DNA of 64,000 bases from Serratia marcescens subsp. marcescens ATCC 13880 (GCF_017299535.1 NZ_CP071238.1:682001-746000), one strand, 5' to 3'. Counted from the first letter of the stretch, positions 26,585 to 40,936 are shown. Made by a program: numbers and translations. Notes: generated from the letters alone by a model not told the origin.

Positions 26585-27184
26585 TTACGCCGCGACCGGT
26601 GAGGCCGCGACGCGGGCCGGGGCCGGTTCGCCAATCGGCAGCACGGTGCGGCCGTATTGCTCGTTGAGCACTTCTGCCATCGCCAGGTAGATGGCGCTGG
26701 CGCCGCAGATGATGCCCTCATAACCGGCGAAGGTCAGCAGCACGTGGTTGCCGGTGATGTTGCCGACGGCCAGCAGGGCGAACAGCAGCGTCAGGCTGGC
26801 GAACACGAACTGCAGCACGCGGTTGGCGCCCAGGGTGCCGAAGAACATGAACAGGGTGAAGACGCCCCACAGCGCCAGGTAGATGCCCAGCACGTGCGCC
26901 TCGGTGGCTTCAGCCAGGCCCAGACGCGGCAGCAGCAGCAGGCCGACCAGGCTCAGCCAGAAGCTGCCGTAGGCGGTGAAGGCGGTCATGCCGAAGGTGT
27001 TGCCCTTCTTGTACTCCAGCAGACCGGCCAGGATCTGGGCCAGGCCACCGAAGAAAATCCCCATGCTGATGATGGCGGAGTTCAGTGGGAAAAAGCCCGC
27101 GTTGTGCAGGTTCAGCAAGACGGTGGTCATCCCGAAGCCCATCAGGCCGAGAGGGCCGGGATTCGCCAACTTGTTGGTGTGCAT
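26585..27184 (-). CDS. satP: Acetate/succinate:proton symporter SatP
   Basis: A 199-residue member of the GPR1/FUN34/YaaH family with six membrane segments. The hallmark motif reads NPGPLGLMGFGMTT (consensus NPAPLGL) at the N-terminus. E. coli SatP (YaaH, 188 residues) takes up acetate and succinate with protons. The C-terminal tail here is slightly longer. The start at 27184 has an AGAGGA ribosome site; the frame stays open far upstream only because it runs antisense through dnaK. Divergent from dnaK. Confidence 0.93.
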   Translation of the reverse strand: MHTNKLANPGPLGLMGFGMTTVLLNLHNAGFFPLNSAIISMGIFFGGLAQILAGLLEYKKGNTFGMTAFTAYGSFWLSLVGLLLLPRLGLAEATEAHVLGIYLALWGVFTLFMFFGTLGANRVLQFVFASLTLLFALLAVGNITGNHVLLTFAGYEGIICGASAIYLAMAEVLNEQYGRTVLPIGEPAPARVAASPVAA

Positions 27185-27508
27185 AAGTCCTCTGCGATAA
27201 CAGAAAATTAACGGAAACAGCGAAGTAAAATCATAAATGGTCTGAATGGCCAAAAAATCGAAGTTTTCCACCAGAGCGCGCGCATCATAATGATCCCCGC
27301 AGCCGGAAACAATGATCTGAATGACGATAAAAAAAGAAATTTTTTTCGCCTTGCCCCTTGATGCCGGACTGGATGGCCCCATCTTATTTGCAACCGCAGC
27401 TGCTAACCGCGGGTCGCACTGAGATATCGGGCAGTTGAAAAGCAAAAAATCGCCCGCATATAGGTTAGCAACCTGACTGATTATGAATTTTTTAGTGGAG
27501 ACGTTTAG
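27185..27508. other. Divergent promoter region between satP and dnaK
   Basis: About 320 bp of AT-rich sequence. The half near dnaK holds the sigma-32 promoter (27434-27461) and the dnaK leader. No small gene was recognised. E. coli carries yaaW and yaaI nearby; neither is present here. Confidence 0.65.
27434..27461 (+). promoter_or_regulatory. Sigma-32 heat-shock promoter of dnaKJ
   Basis: GTTGAAA (27434-27440) and CCGCATAT (27454-27461), separated by 13 bp, match the RpoH consensus CTTGAAA-N13-CCCCATNT with two mismatches. It lies about 48 bp before the dnaK start, as expected for the heat-shock operon. Confidence 0.82.
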
Positions 27509-29422
<1,914 letters not shown>

Positions 29423-29528
29423 TCGCCCTTAAGCGGGCACGGGGCGGCCGAGGTGTCGTTCCCGGAAACCAGCACGGGCGTCGAGGCAACTCTGCGCCCG
29501 TGCACGCATGTTAAGGGTAAGCGAAAGA
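29423..29528 (+). other. dnaK-dnaJ intergenic hairpin region
   Basis: A 106-bp spacer within the operon. It contains a strong stem: gcacgggcg (29472-29480) pairs with cgcccgtgc (29495-29503). No T run follows, so it is not a typical terminator. It may be a processing or stability element setting the DnaK to DnaJ ratio (inference). Confidence 0.5.
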
Positions 29529-30653
29529 ATGGCGAAGAAAGACTATTACGAGATTCTCGGCGTCAGCAAGACGGCGGATGAACGTGAGATCAAAAAGGCG
29601 TATAAACGCCTGGCGATGAAATACCATCCTGACCGCAACCAGGAACAAGACGCCGAAACCAAGTTTAAAGAAGTTAAAGAAGCTTACGAAGTTCTGACCG
29701 ACGACCAGAAACGCGCGGCCTACGACCAGTATGGGCACGCGGCCTTTGAACAGGGCGGCATGGGCGGCGGCGGCTTTGGCGGCGGCGCCGACTTCAGCGA
29801 TATCTTTGGCGACGTGTTTGGCGACATCTTCGGCGGAGGCCGCCGTCAGCGCGCCAGCCGCGGTTCCGATCTGCGCTATAACATGGAGCTGACCCTCGAG
29901 GAAGCGGTACGTGGCGTCACCAAAGAGATCCGCATCCCGACGCTGGAAGAGTGCGACGTCTGCCACGGCAGCGGCGCCAAACCGGGCAGCTCGCCGGTGA
30001 CCTGTCCAACCTGTCACGGTCAGGGCCAGGTGCAGATGCGTCAGGGCTTCTTCACCGTGCAACAGGCGTGTCCGCATTGCCATGGCCGCGGTCAGATTAT
30101 CAAAGATCCGTGCAACAAGTGCCACGGCCACGGCCGGGTAGAAAAATCCAAGACGCTGTCGGTGAAAATTCCGGCCGGCGTCGATACCGGCGACCGTATC
30201 CGCCTGGCGGGTGAAGGTGAAGCCGGCGAACACGGCGCACCGGCGGGCGATCTGTACGTTCAGGTGCAGGTGAAGGCGCACCCGATCTTCGAGCGTGAAG
30301 GCAACAACCTGTACTGTGAAGTGCCGATCAACTTCGCCATGGCGGCGCTGGGCGGCGAGATTGAAGTGCCGACGCTGGACGGCCGGGTGAAACTGAAGGT
30401 GCCTTCGGAGACCCAAACCGGCAAGCTGTTCCGCATGCGCGGCAAGGGCGTGAAATCGGTGCGCGGCGGCAGCCAGGGCGACCTGCTGTGTCGCGTGGTG
30501 GTGGAAACCCCGGTCAATCTGAACGACAAGCAGAAGCAGCTGCTGCGTGAGCTGGAAGAGAGCCTGGGTGGCCCGTCCGGCGACAAGAACAGCCCGCGTT
30601 CGAAGAGCTTCTTCGACGGGGTGAAAAAGTTCTTTGACGATCTGACTCGCTAA
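29529..30653 (+). CDS. dnaJ: Co-chaperone DnaJ (Hsp40)
   Basis: A 374-residue type I Hsp40. The J domain (1-70) has the HPD tripeptide at residues 33-35, then a G/F-rich stretch. A zinc domain with four CxxCxGxG-type repeats follows ([32 protein letters not shown]), then the C-terminal substrate-binding part. It stimulates DnaK ATPase and delivers substrates. The ATG at 29529 begins [10 protein letters not shown] as in the family; seven extra upstream codons in frame are ignored. Confidence 0.98.
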   Translation: MAKKDYYEILGVSKTADEREIKKAYKRLAMKYHPDRNQEQDAETKFKEVKEAYEVLTDDQKRAAYDQYGHAAFEQGGMGGGGFGGGADFSDIFGDVFGDIFGGGRRQRASRGSDLRYNMELTLEEAVRGVTKEIRIPTLEECDVCHGSGAKPGSSPVTCPTCHGQGQVQMRQGFFTVQQACPHCHGRGQIIKDPCNKCHGHGRVEKSKTLSVKIPAGVDTGDRIRLAGEGEAGEHGAPAGDLYVQVQVKAHPIFEREGNNLYCEVPINFAMAALGGEIEVPTLDGRVKLKVPSETQTGKLFRMRGKGVKSVRGGSQGDLLCRVVVETPVNLNDKQKQLLRELEESLGGPSGDKNSPRSKSFFDGVKKFFDDLTR

Positions 30654-30679
30654 CCTACTGTTTCTTTTGGTTTATGTAC

Positions 30680-30710
30680 GAACCCCGGACTTCTGTTCCG
30701 GGGTTTTTAT
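30680..30710 (+). terminator. Terminator of dnaKJ
   Basis: The stem aaccccgga (30681-30689) pairs with tccggggtt around a 7-nt loop, followed by a T run. Confidence 0.92.
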
Positions 30711-30889
30711 TTGCGCGCCAAACCGCAAATTCCATAATATAAGTGTGACTTATTCGTGCTTTTTATCGGTTTTTCCGAGCTATTTAGCATTTATAAACTT
30801 ATTTTTTCGAACTAAAACGCCCTCTATACTCACTTCATGACTGTGGTTCGCAGGGCGCTACGTCCTGCACAGATTTGGAGAGACGTACT

Positions 30890-32056
30890 GTGACCAACAT
30901 CATTCGTCAATTTTTACGTCAGGAAGCCGCGGGCGGTATCATTCTGATCGCGGCGGCGATCGTCGCCCTGATCATGGCCAACACCCCGGCGCAGGGGATC
31001 TATCAGGCATTCCTTAACCTGCCGGTGATGGTGAAGATTGCTTCGCTGGAGATCGCCAAGCCGCTGCTGCTGTGGATCAACGATGGCCTGATGGCCATCT
31101 TCTTCCTGGTGGTGGGGCTGGAGGTCAAGCGCGAGCTGATGCAAGGCTCGCTGTCCGGGCGCGATAAGGCGGTGTTTCCGGCGATCGCCGCGCTGGGCGG
31201 CATGCTAGCGCCGGCGCTGATTTACCTGCTGTTCAACGGCGCGGATGACGTCACCCGCCAGGGTTGGGCGATCCCGGCTGCGACCGATATCGCCTTCGCG
31301 CTTGGCGTAATGGCGCTGCTGGGCAACCGCGTGCCGACCAGCCTGAAAGTGTTCCTGCTGGCGTTGGCGATCATCGACGACCTGGGCGTGATTATCATCA
31401 TCGCACTGTTCTACACCCACGAAGTGTCGATGGTGGCGCTGGGCGTGGCGGCGGCGGCGACGGCGCTGCTGGCGGTGATGAACTGGCGCGGCGTGGGCAA
31501 GACCTCGTTATACATGATGGTTGGCCTGGTGTTGTGGGTGGCGATCCTCAAGTCTGGGGTGCATGCGACGCTGGCCGGGGTGATCGTCGGCTTTATGATC
31601 CCGTTGAACGTCAAAAAGGGGCCATCGCCGTCGGAAACGCTGGAGCATGAGTTGCACCCTTGGGTCGCGTTTATGATCCTGCCGCTGTTCGCTTTCGCCA
31701 ACGCCGGGGTCTCTTTGCAGGGCGTATCGCTGGAAGGGTTAACGTCGCTGCTGCCGGTCGGGATTGCGGCTGGGCTGTTTATCGGCAAGCCGCTGGGGAT
31801 TTTCCTCTTCAGCCTGCTGGCGGTGAAAATGGGCATCGCCCGTTTGCCTGAAGGCATCGGCTTCAAACAGGTGTTTGCCGTTTCGGTGCTCTGCGGCATT
31901 GGTTTCACCATGTCGATTTTTATCGCCTCGCTGGCGTTTGGCGATGCAGATGCGGCGCTCAGCACCTATTCCCGCCTGGGGATCCTGTTGGGCTCCACCA
32001 CTGCGGCGGTGGTAGGGTATGGATTGCTGCGTCTGGCGTTGCCGCGCGTGCGTTAA
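30890..32056 (+). CDS. nhaA: Sodium/proton antiporter NhaA
   Basis: A 388-residue, 12-helix antiporter (also 388 in E. coli) exchanging cytoplasmic Na+ or Li+ for periplasmic H+ at alkaline pH. Key signatures: [17 protein letters not shown] at helix [14 protein letters not shown], the paired Asp of [15 protein letters not shown], and [14 protein letters not shown]. The GTG at 30890, with GGAGAG upstream, is preferred to the TTG at 30875. It is followed by nhaR, its activator in E. coli. Confidence 0.97.
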   Translation: MTNIIRQFLRQEAAGGIILIAAAIVALIMANTPAQGIYQAFLNLPVMVKIASLEIAKPLLLWINDGLMAIFFLVVGLEVKRELMQGSLSGRDKAVFPAIAALGGMLAPALIYLLFNGADDVTRQGWAIPAATDIAFALGVMALLGNRVPTSLKVFLLALAIIDDLGVIIIIALFYTHEVSMVALGVAAAATALLAVMNWRGVGKTSLYMMVGLVLWVAILKSGVHATLAGVIVGFMIPLNVKKGPSPSETLEHELHPWVAFMILPLFAFANAGVSLQGVSLEGLTSLLPVGIAAGLFIGKPLGIFLFSLLAVKMGIARLPEGIGFKQVFAVSVLCGIGFTMSIFIASLAFGDADAALSTYSRLGILLGSTTAAVVGYGLLRLALPRVR

Positions 32057-32248
32057 TCCTGAATGTGCCCGGTAAAGGCACATAATAAAATGGCTGGTCG
32101 GAGCTGTACGGTATAAAATATGTGCAGCTTCGGCCGTTCTTCGTTGGGACTAATGGGGTTATACGTTGTCTGAAGCAGGGAAAGGAAGTTTGTCGCTCGT
32201 CACGGCACACCGTTTGCCGCTGCGAAACGTTGTTAAGGAGAGCCGCTC

Positions 32249-33148
32249 GTGAGGATGTCGCATATCAACTTTAATCACCTTTACTATTTCTGGCAGGTCT
32301 GCAAGGCCGGTTCCGTGGTTGGTGCCGCCGAAGCGTTGTTTCTGACGCCGCAGACCATCACCGGCCAGATCAAAGCGCTGGAAGAGCGGTTGGACGGCAA
32401 GCTGTTCAAACGCCAGGGGCGCGGGTTGGTGCCTTCGGAGCTGGGGCAGTTGGTGTTCCGCTATGCCGACAAGATGTTTATGCTCAGCCAGGAAATGCTG
32501 GATATCGTCAACTACCGCAAAGAGTCCAACCTGCTGTTCGACGTCGGCGTAGCGGATGCGCTGTCGAAGCGGCTGGTCAGCCAGGTATTGGAAACGGCGG
32601 TGGTGGTGGACAACGAGCAGATCCACCTGCGTTGCTTTGAATCGACGCACGAGATGCTGCTGGAGCAGCTTAGCCAGCACAAGCTGGATATGATCCTCTC
32701 GGATTGCCCGGTGGACTCCAGCCAGCAGGAAGGGCTGTTCTCGCTGAAGCTGGGCGAGTGCGGCATCAGCTTTTTCTGTCGCCAACCGGCGCCGGACCTG
32801 CCGTTCCCGGCTTGTCTGGAGCAGCGCAAGCTGCTGATCCCCGGCCGCCGTTCGATGTTGGGGCGCAAGCTGCTCAACTGGTTCAATACGCAGGGCATTC
32901 AGGTGGAAATTCTGGGCGAGTTTGACGATGCGGCGCTGATGAAGGCCTTCGGCATGTACCACAATGCGATCTTCGTGGCGCCGACGCTGTATGCGCAGGA
33001 TACCTACAACGATGACAACGTGGTGGAGATTGGGCGTATCGACAGCGTGCAGGAGGAGTATTACATCATCTTCGCCGAGCGCATGATCCAGCATCCGGCG
33101 GTGCAGCGCGTCTGCAACAAAGACTTCTCGGCGCTGTTTTCCTGCTAG
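32249..33148 (+). CDS. nhaR: LysR-family activator NhaR
   Basis: A 299-residue LysR regulator almost collinear with E. coli NhaR ([38 protein letters not shown] at the helix-turn-helix, split here at the turn). It responds to sodium and activates nhaA and osmC-type genes, plus pga biofilm genes in E. coli. The GTG at 32249 has AGGAG eight bases upstream and matches the E. coli N-terminus; the ATG at 32255 is an alternative. It shares direction with nhaA, about 190 bp downstream. Confidence 0.95.
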   Translation: MRMSHINFNHLYYFWQVCKAGSVVGAAEALFLTPQTITGQIKALEERLDGKLFKRQGRGLVPSELGQLVFRYADKMFMLSQEMLDIVNYRKESNLLFDVGVADALSKRLVSQVLETAVVVDNEQIHLRCFESTHEMLLEQLSQHKLDMILSDCPVDSSQQEGLFSLKLGECGISFFCRQPAPDLPFPACLEQRKLLIPGRRSMLGRKLLNWFNTQGIQVEILGEFDDAALMKAFGMYHNAIFVAPTLYAQDTYNDDNVVEIGRIDSVQEEYYIIFAERMIQHPAVQRVCNKDFSALFSC

Positions 33149-33170
33149 CGGTTCACTGAACGCAGGACGT

Positions 33171-33199
33171 AAAAAAACCGGCCTGAGCCGGTTTTTTTA
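33171..33199. terminator. Bidirectional terminator between nhaR and rpsT
   Basis: The stem accggc (33177-33182) and gccggt (33187-33192), loop ctga, is flanked by seven A on the left and a run of T on the right. It serves nhaR and rpsT, which converge. Confidence 0.92.
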
Positions 33200-33219
33200 T
33201 CAAGCAGATAACGAAATGC

Positions 33220-33483
33220 TTATTGCATTGCGTTGATGCGTGCAGTCAGGTTTGACTTATGACGCGCTGCTTTGTTTTTGTGGATCAGGCCTTTAGCTGC
33301 CTGACGGTCCACCAGTGGTTGCATTACCAGGAATGCATTTTGTGCTGCTTCTTTGTCGCCAGCTGCGATAGCTGCGTCTACCTTCTTGATGAAGGTACGC
33401 ACCATTGAGCGACGGCTTGCGTTATGCTTGCGGCGTTTCTCAGACTGTACGGCGCGTTTCTTAGCTGATTTGATATTAGCCAA
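33220..33483 (-). CDS. rpsT: 30S ribosomal protein S20
   Basis: An 87-residue, highly basic protein ([20 protein letters not shown] at the N-terminus, split as needed), identical in length to E. coli S20. It binds 16S rRNA early in 30S assembly. The start codon is TTG at 33483. The rare UUG start is also used by E. coli rpsT, where it takes part in translational autoregulation by S20, so it is likely conserved on purpose. Confidence 0.98.
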   Translation of the reverse strand: MANIKSAKKRAVQSEKRRKHNASRRSMVRTFIKKVDAAIAAGDKEAAQNAFLVMQPLVDRQAAKGLIHKNKAARHKSNLTARINAMQ

Positions 33484-33873
33484 GGTCCAACTCCCAAATA
33501 TATTCTATTGAGGACAATTCAAAGGCCGAGGAATATGCCCTTTTAGCCTTCGTTTGTCAATGGATTTGTGCAAATAAGCGCCGTTTGTACAGGCGGCACT
33601 CGCTACGTTGTGATGGCGCAGGATTTTACCAGCTTCGCTCTTGGGAATACAGTGTTTCGCGAGAAAATTCGCCAATGTTTTGCCGCGGCGGGCGCAAGCC
33701 GTTGGCCGCGGTCGAGAATCGCCCCGACAACGCCGGATAAACTGCGGCGAAGCCGTTTCACGCGCAGATTATCTCCGGTATGGTATGTCTATTACATAAA
33801 GGCACCAATCGCGGGTTAACCTTACCGGCTGTACAAGGTATAATCCGCCGATTTCCACTGTTTTGAGCCAGCT
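33484..33873. other. Divergent promoter region between rpsT and ribF
   Basis: About 390 bp. It holds the rpsT promoters (minus) and the ribF promoter (plus). A plus-strand frame from the TTG at 33585 to 33740 includes RHSLRCDGAGFYQL, which resembles the start of the hypothetical E. coli ORF yaaY as I recall it. No ATG and no ribosome site support translation, and the rest diverges. I treat it as conserved non-coding DNA. Confidence 0.5.
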
Positions 33874-34812
33874 ATGGAGCTAATTCGCGGCATTCACAAT
33901 ATCCGGGCGCGCCACCATGGTTGCGTGCTCACCATCGGCAACTTTGACGGCGTACACCGCGGTCATCAGGCGCTGCTGGAGCAGTTGAAGCAACAAGGGC
34001 AACGCCTCGGGCTGCCGGTGATGGTCATGATCTTTGAGCCGCAGCCGCTGGAGATGTTCGCCGCAGACAAGGCGCCGGCCCGCTTGACGCGCCTGCGCGA
34101 CAAGGCCAACTATCTGGCGCAGGCGGGCGTCGATTACCTGCTGTGCGTCAAGTTCGATCCGCGTTTCGCCGCCAACACCGCGCAGGCGTTCGTCGCCGAG
34201 CTGCTGGTGGAAAAACTGGGCGTCAAATTCCTGATGGTGGGGGATGATTTTCGCTTTGGCGCCGGGCGTCAGGGCGATTTTCCGCTATTGCAGCAGGCCG
34301 GAAAAGAGTACGGCTTCGACGTGGTCAGCACCCCGACCTTCCGCGAAGGCGATCGGCGCATCAGCAGCACCGCGATCCGCACCGCGCTGAGCGAGGACGA
34401 TCTGCCGTTGGCGGAGACCCTGCTGGGCCACCCGTACAGCATTTCCGGGCGCGTGGTGCACGGTGACGAGCTGGGGCGCACCATCGGCTTCCCGACCGCC
34501 AATCTGCCGCTCAAGCGTCTGGTGGCGCCGGTGAAAGGAGTGTATGCGGTGGAAGTGTATGGCCTGGGGCCGAAGCCGCTGCCGGGCGTGGCCAATATCG
34601 GCACGCGCCCGACCGTCGCCGGCGTGCGCCAGCAGCTGGAAGTGCATCTGCTGGATGTCACAATGGATCTTTACGGGCGCCATATTGAGGTGGTGCTCCG
34701 CGCAAAATTGCGCAATGAACAGCGGTTTGCTTCGCTGGATGCCCTGAAGCAGCAAATCGCCAATGATGTGGTGACGGCCCGGAAGTTCTTCGGGTTAAAA
34801 ACACTGGTTTAA
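33874..34812 (+). CDS. ribF: Bifunctional riboflavin kinase / FAD synthetase
   Basis: A 312-residue enzyme (E. coli RibF 313). The N-terminal nucleotidyltransferase domain has TIGNFDGVHRGHQ and VGDDFRFGAGR for FAD synthesis from FMN. The C-terminal kinase domain has GRTIGFPTANL for riboflavin phosphorylation. It is the only cytosolic source of FMN and FAD. It precedes ileS as in E. coli, but a palindromic repeat separates the two. Confidence 0.97.
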   Translation: MELIRGIHNIRARHHGCVLTIGNFDGVHRGHQALLEQLKQQGQRLGLPVMVMIFEPQPLEMFAADKAPARLTRLRDKANYLAQAGVDYLLCVKFDPRFAANTAQAFVAELLVEKLGVKFLMVGDDFRFGAGRQGDFPLLQQAGKEYGFDVVSTPTFREGDRRISSTAIRTALSEDDLPLAETLLGHPYSISGRVVHGDELGRTIGFPTANLPLKRLVAPVKGVYAVEVYGLGPKPLPGVANIGTRPTVAGVRQQLEVHLLDVTMDLYGRHIEVVLRAKLRNEQRFASLDALKQQIANDVVTARKFFGLKTLV

Positions 34813-34815
34813 TCG

Positions 34816-34942
34816 TTTACCCTAAACAATTCGAGTTGCATCGCGGCGGCAACCGCGCGAACCCCGATGAGCTTGCACAGGCAAGTGATTCGGGTGAGAA
34901 AGGGCGGCCGACAAAGATGCAGCTTGAAGTGTGACGGGTAAA
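34816..34942. repeat. Palindromic intergenic repeat between ribF and ileS
   Basis: A 127-bp element whose ends are inverted: tttaccc...ttcgagttgcatc on the left and gatgcagcttgaa...gggtaaa on the right. The arms match at about 11 of 13 bases in the inner part. A nested pair (cccgatgagcttgc / gcaagtgattcggg) forms an inner hairpin. This looks like the abundant MITE-like palindromic repeat of Serratia, Yersinia and related genomes. It lies in the leader of ileS and would fold strongly if transcribed. No second copy was noticed in the window. Confidence 0.75.
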
Positions 34943-34968
34943 TAGCCGAAAACGGAAACGAGAATCTC

Positions 34969-37785
<2,817 letters not shown>

Positions 37786-37798
37786 GAACTCGCGCCTG

Positions 37799-38308
37799 AT
37801 GAGTAAACCAATTTGTTCGACCGGCCTGCGTTGGCTGTGGGTTGTAGTGGCGGTGCTGGCGCTGGATTTCGGCAGCAAGCAGTGGATCCTCGCTAACTTT
37901 ACGCTGGGCCAGTCCCAGCCGTTGATCCCGTCGTTCAACCTGTTTTACGCGCGCAACTACGGCGCCGCGTTCAGCTTCCTGGCCGATCACGGCGGTTGGC
38001 AGCGCTGGTTCTTCGCCGGCATCGCCATCGCCATCGTCGCGGTGCTGCTGGTGATGATGTACCGCAGCGCGGCGCAGCAGAAGCTGAACAACATCGCCTA
38101 CGCCTTCATCATCGGCGGGGCGCTGGGCAACCTGTTCGATCGCCTGTGGCACGGTTTTGTGGTCGATTTCATCGACTTCTACGTCGGTGACTGGCACTAC
38201 CCGACCTTCAATCTGGCGGACAGCTTTATCTGCGTGGGCGCGGCGATGATCGTGCTGGAAGGTTTCTTGTCGCCGGCGAACAAAGACGCAAAGAGTAAAG
38301 GTGAGTAA
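37799..38308 (+). CDS. lspA: Lipoprotein signal peptidase (SPase II)
   Basis: A 169-residue, four-helix inner-membrane aspartic protease that removes signal peptides from prolipoproteins. The catalytic Asp pair is D123 in VVDFIDFY and D141 in [15 protein letters not shown] and [10 protein letters not shown] are also conserved. The ATG at 37799 lies 13 bases after the ileS stop; no strong ribosome site is seen, so translation may be coupled. The upstream in-frame start at 37757 overlaps ileS and is less likely. Confidence 0.95.
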   Translation: MSKPICSTGLRWLWVVVAVLALDFGSKQWILANFTLGQSQPLIPSFNLFYARNYGAAFSFLADHGGWQRWFFAGIAIAIVAVLLVMMYRSAAQQKLNNIAYAFIIGGALGNLFDRLWHGFVVDFIDFYVGDWHYPTFNLADSFICVGAAMIVLEGFLSPANKDAKSKGE

Positions 38309-38309
38309 T

Positions 38310-38780
38310 ATGACGGCTCAGGTTATCAGTGACAGCGCGGTGCTGGTTCACTTCACGCTGAAACTGGAAGACGGTTCGACCGCCGAATCCACCCGCAGCA
38401 GCGGCAAACCGGCGCTGTTCCGCCTGGGTGACGGCAGCCTGTCGGCGCCGCTGGAAGAGCAACTGCTCGGCCTGCGCGCGGGCGACAAGCGCGCCTTTAC
38501 CCTGCAGCCGGAAGCGGCGTTCGGCGCGGAGAACCCGGATCTGGTCCAGTTCTTCTCGCGCCGCGACTTCGCGGAAACCGGCGTGCCGGACGTGGGCACC
38601 ATCATGCTGTTTACCGCCATCGACGGCAGCGAAATGCCGGGCGTGGTGCGCGCGGTGGCGGAGGATTCAATCACCGTCGATTTCAACCATCCGCTGGCGG
38701 GCCATCCGGTGACCTTCGACATCGAAGTGCTGGAGATCGATCCGCAGCAGGAGGAGACGCATGCAAATATTGCTGGCTAA
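38310..38780 (+). CDS. fkpB: FKBP-type peptidyl-prolyl isomerase FkpB (SlpA)
   Basis: A 156-residue SlyD-like FKBP (E. coli FkpB 149). [18 protein letters not shown], then [16 protein letters not shown] and the C-terminal [19 protein letters not shown] are diagnostic. It acts as a proline isomerase and chaperone. The start is ATG 38310 with GGTGAG in good position; GTG 38301 is possible and would overlap the lspA stop. Its 3' end overlaps ispH by 20 bp. Confidence 0.93.
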   Translation: MTAQVISDSAVLVHFTLKLEDGSTAESTRSSGKPALFRLGDGSLSAPLEEQLLGLRAGDKRAFTLQPEAAFGAENPDLVQFFSRRDFAETGVPDVGTIMLFTAIDGSEMPGVVRAVAEDSITVDFNHPLAGHPVTFDIEVLEIDPQQEETHANIAG

Positions 38781-39714
38781 CCCGCGCGGCTTCTGCGCCG
38801 GGGTTGATCGTGCGATCAGCATCGTGGAACGCGCGCTGGAGCTATATGGCGCGCCGATCTACGTTCGACATGAAGTGGTGCACAACCGCTACGTGGTCGA
38901 CAGCCTGCGTGAGCGCGGCGCGGTGTTTATCGAAGAGATCGCCGAAGTGCCGGACGGCTCTATCCTGATCTTCTCGGCGCACGGCGTTTCTCAGGCGGTG
39001 CGCGCCGAAGCCAAGGCGCGCGATCTGACCATGCTGTTCGACGCCACCTGTCCTCTGGTGACCAAGGTGCATATGGAAGTGGCGCGCGCCAGCCGCCGCG
39101 GCACCGAAGCGATCCTGATCGGCCATGCCGGGCACCCGGAGGTGGAAGGCACCATGGGCCAGTACAGCAACCCGCAGGGCGGCATGTACCTGGTCGAATC
39201 GCCGGAAGACGTGTGGAAGCTGCAGGTGAAAGACGAAAACAACCTGTGCTTCATGACGCAGACCACGCTGTCGGTTGATGATACCTCGGACGTGATCGAT
39301 GCGCTGCGTCAGCGCTTCCCGAGCATTATCGGTCCGCGCAAGGATGACATTTGCTACGCCACCACCAACCGTCAGGAAGCGGTGCGCAACCTGGCCGGCG
39401 ATGCGGACGTGGTGCTGGTGGTGGGGTCGAAGAACTCTTCCAACTCTAACCGTCTGGCCGAACTGGCGCAGCGCGTGGGCAAACCGGCTTATCTGATCGA
39501 TTCGGCGGCGGATATTCAGGAAAGCTGGCTGAGCGAAGCGCGCAATATCGGCGTTACCGCCGGCGCCTCGGCGCCGGACGTGCTGGTGCAGGAGGTGATC
39601 TCCCGCCTGAAAGCGCTGGGCGGCCTGGACGTGCATGAAATCAGCGGGCGCGAAGAGAACATCGTGTTCGAAGTGCCGAAAGAGCTGCGCGTGGACGTCC
39701 GTCAGATTGACTGA
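38761..39714 (+). CDS. ispH: 4-hydroxy-3-methylbut-2-enyl diphosphate reductase
   Basis: A 317-residue iron-sulfur enzyme ending the MEP isoprenoid pathway by reducing HMBPP to IPP and DMAPP. The three cluster cysteines are C12 ([12 protein letters not shown]), C97 (DATCPLV) and C198 ([11 protein letters not shown]). The glutamate of the [12 protein letters not shown] C-terminal region is in place. It ends the operon and is followed by a strong terminator. After it the local base composition drops sharply in GC. Confidence 0.98.
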   Translation: MQILLANPRGFCAGVDRAISIVERALELYGAPIYVRHEVVHNRYVVDSLRERGAVFIEEIAEVPDGSILIFSAHGVSQAVRAEAKARDLTMLFDATCPLVTKVHMEVARASRRGTEAILIGHAGHPEVEGTMGQYSNPQGGMYLVESPEDVWKLQVKDENNLCFMTQTTLSVDDTSDVIDALRQRFPSIIGPRKDDICYATTNRQEAVRNLAGDADVVLVVGSKNSSNSNRLAELAQRVGKPAYLIDSAADIQESWLSEARNIGVTAGASAPDVLVQEVISRLKALGGLDVHEISGREENIVFEVPKELRVDVRQID

Positions 39715-39732
39715 GGTGCGTGAGTGAATGAC

Positions 39733-39763
39733 AACGGGGGGCTTAGGCTTCCCGTTTTTTTTT
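39733..39763 (+). terminator. Terminator of the ileS-ispH operon
   Basis: The stem acggggggc / gcttcccgt (39734-39755, some G-T pairs, loop ttag) is followed by nine T. It marks the end of the conserved operon and the left border of the accessory locus. Confidence 0.9.
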
Positions 39764-39987
39764 GGAAAGCGAGCCGCGTAAAAAATAACACTCCATGCAT
39801 ATTCAAATTTTCTGCTAACTAAAGTCAAATTTATTCTGAGCATTTGAAATAACGTCGGTGTGATTAATTATATAGGCTGGCGAAAAGTCATTAATAAGAA
39901 TATCATTAGGCTGCAATCTAAATAGGCCCGGTGTTGGCAAAGTGATTACAATAATTACAATAATGGATGTTGCAGATGTTTCTTATT

Positions 39988-40914
39988 TTATTCCTGCCGA
40001 ATATGTTCTACGGCGGTTAATCCCTTCTCCTGCAAATAGAGTTTCATATGTTCCAGCAATCGTCTGACTTTTAATGGCTGGATCTCCCTACGTGGCATAA
40101 TGGCGTAGCAATTAATTTCCGGTAAGCGCCAATCGGGCAATATTTCAATCAGCTCGCCGCTGCGCAATTCACGTTCAACATTGGCGAAGAAATTGCGAAT
40201 GATGCCCTTGCCGGTCAACGCCAACTCCTTCATCGCCATACCGCTGTTGGTGAACAAACGCCCGGTCATGCGCATGCGGTGTTCATCGCCGTTGCGATGG
40301 ATAAGACGGACAAACTGTGGGTTGCCGAGCGGCGTAAAGGTGACCCAATGGTGATGGGTCAGCGCCTGCGGCGAATCCGGCACGCCGTGGTGTGCCAGGT
40401 AGGCCGGTGAGGCGCACAACACTTCGCGGCAGCGGGCCAACCGCGTGGAAACGTAGCTGGAATCGGCCAGCACGCCGCCGCGTATCGCCAGATCGATGCG
40501 TTGCGCGATCAGGTCTATCTTCTCATCGTGGATCTCCAGCCGCAGCGTGAGCCGAGGATGCTCGTCGAGAAAGCTTTGCAACGCCGGCACCAGATAGTGA
40601 GTGGCGAATTCGGTGGAAGTGGCGACGCGCAGTTCGCCGACCAGTTCTCCGCGCAGCGCGGCGATCCGTTGTTGGCCACGTTCGGCAGCGTGGATCATCA
40701 GCAGGCAATCTTCATAAAAACACAATCCTGCTTCGGTCAGACTCAATGAACGCGTCGATCGCAACAGTAATTGAATGCCCAGATGCTCCTCCAGCTGGCG
40801 AATATGTTGGCTGACGGCGGAGGTCGTCATGCCCAATTCTTTTGCCGCCATGCTGAATGCGCCGCAATCGACCACTTTTGAGAAAATGGCCATGCGTTTT
40901 AAAATATTGCTCAT
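39988..40914 (-). CDS. LysR-family regulator divergent from the isonitrile operon
   Basis: A 308-residue LysR regulator. The helix-turn-helix lies at residues 1-65 (FSMAAKELGMTTSAVSQHI), followed by a TauD-unrelated effector domain of the CrgA-like branch (GELRVATSTEF, YVSTRLARCREVLCASPAYL). It is transcribed away from isnA with 191 bp between the starts. A 17-bp palindrome with LysR spacing (T-N11-A) sits 6-22 bp upstream of its start, suggesting autoregulation. It is the likely controller of isnA-isnB-GT. The effector is unknown; tyrosine, the presumed pathway precursor, is only a guess. Codon use is like the core genes. Confidence 0.9.
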   Translation of the reverse strand: MSNILKRMAIFSKVVDCGAFSMAAKELGMTTSAVSQHIRQLEEHLGIQLLLRSTRSLSLTEAGLCFYEDCLLMIHAAERGQQRIAALRGELVGELRVATSTEFATHYLVPALQSFLDEHPRLTLRLEIHDEKIDLIAQRIDLAIRGGVLADSSYVSTRLARCREVLCASPAYLAHHGVPDSPQALTHHHWVTFTPLGNPQFVRLIHRNGDEHRMRMTGRLFTNSGMAMKELALTGKGIIRNFFANVERELRSGELIEILPDWRLPEINCYAIMPRREIQPLKVRRLLEHMKLYLQEKGLTAVEHIRQE

Positions 40915-40919
40915 AGTTT

Positions 40920-40936
40920 GTTAAGCACAACTTAAC
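40920..40936. promoter_or_regulatory. Candidate LysR operator (17-bp palindrome)
   Basis: GTTAAG-cacaa-CTTAAC is a perfect inverted repeat with 6-bp arms. It contains the LysR-type T-N11-A pattern. It lies directly upstream of the LysR start codon at 40914, in the divergent intergenic region. The palindrome is seen; regulator binding is inferred. Confidence 0.6.

Noticed and set aside
39945..39962. Two tandem copies of attacaata after ispH
   Set aside because: Only two short copies in AT-rich DNA; likely chance rather than an attachment site or array. No matching direct repeat was found at the right border of the isonitrile locus.
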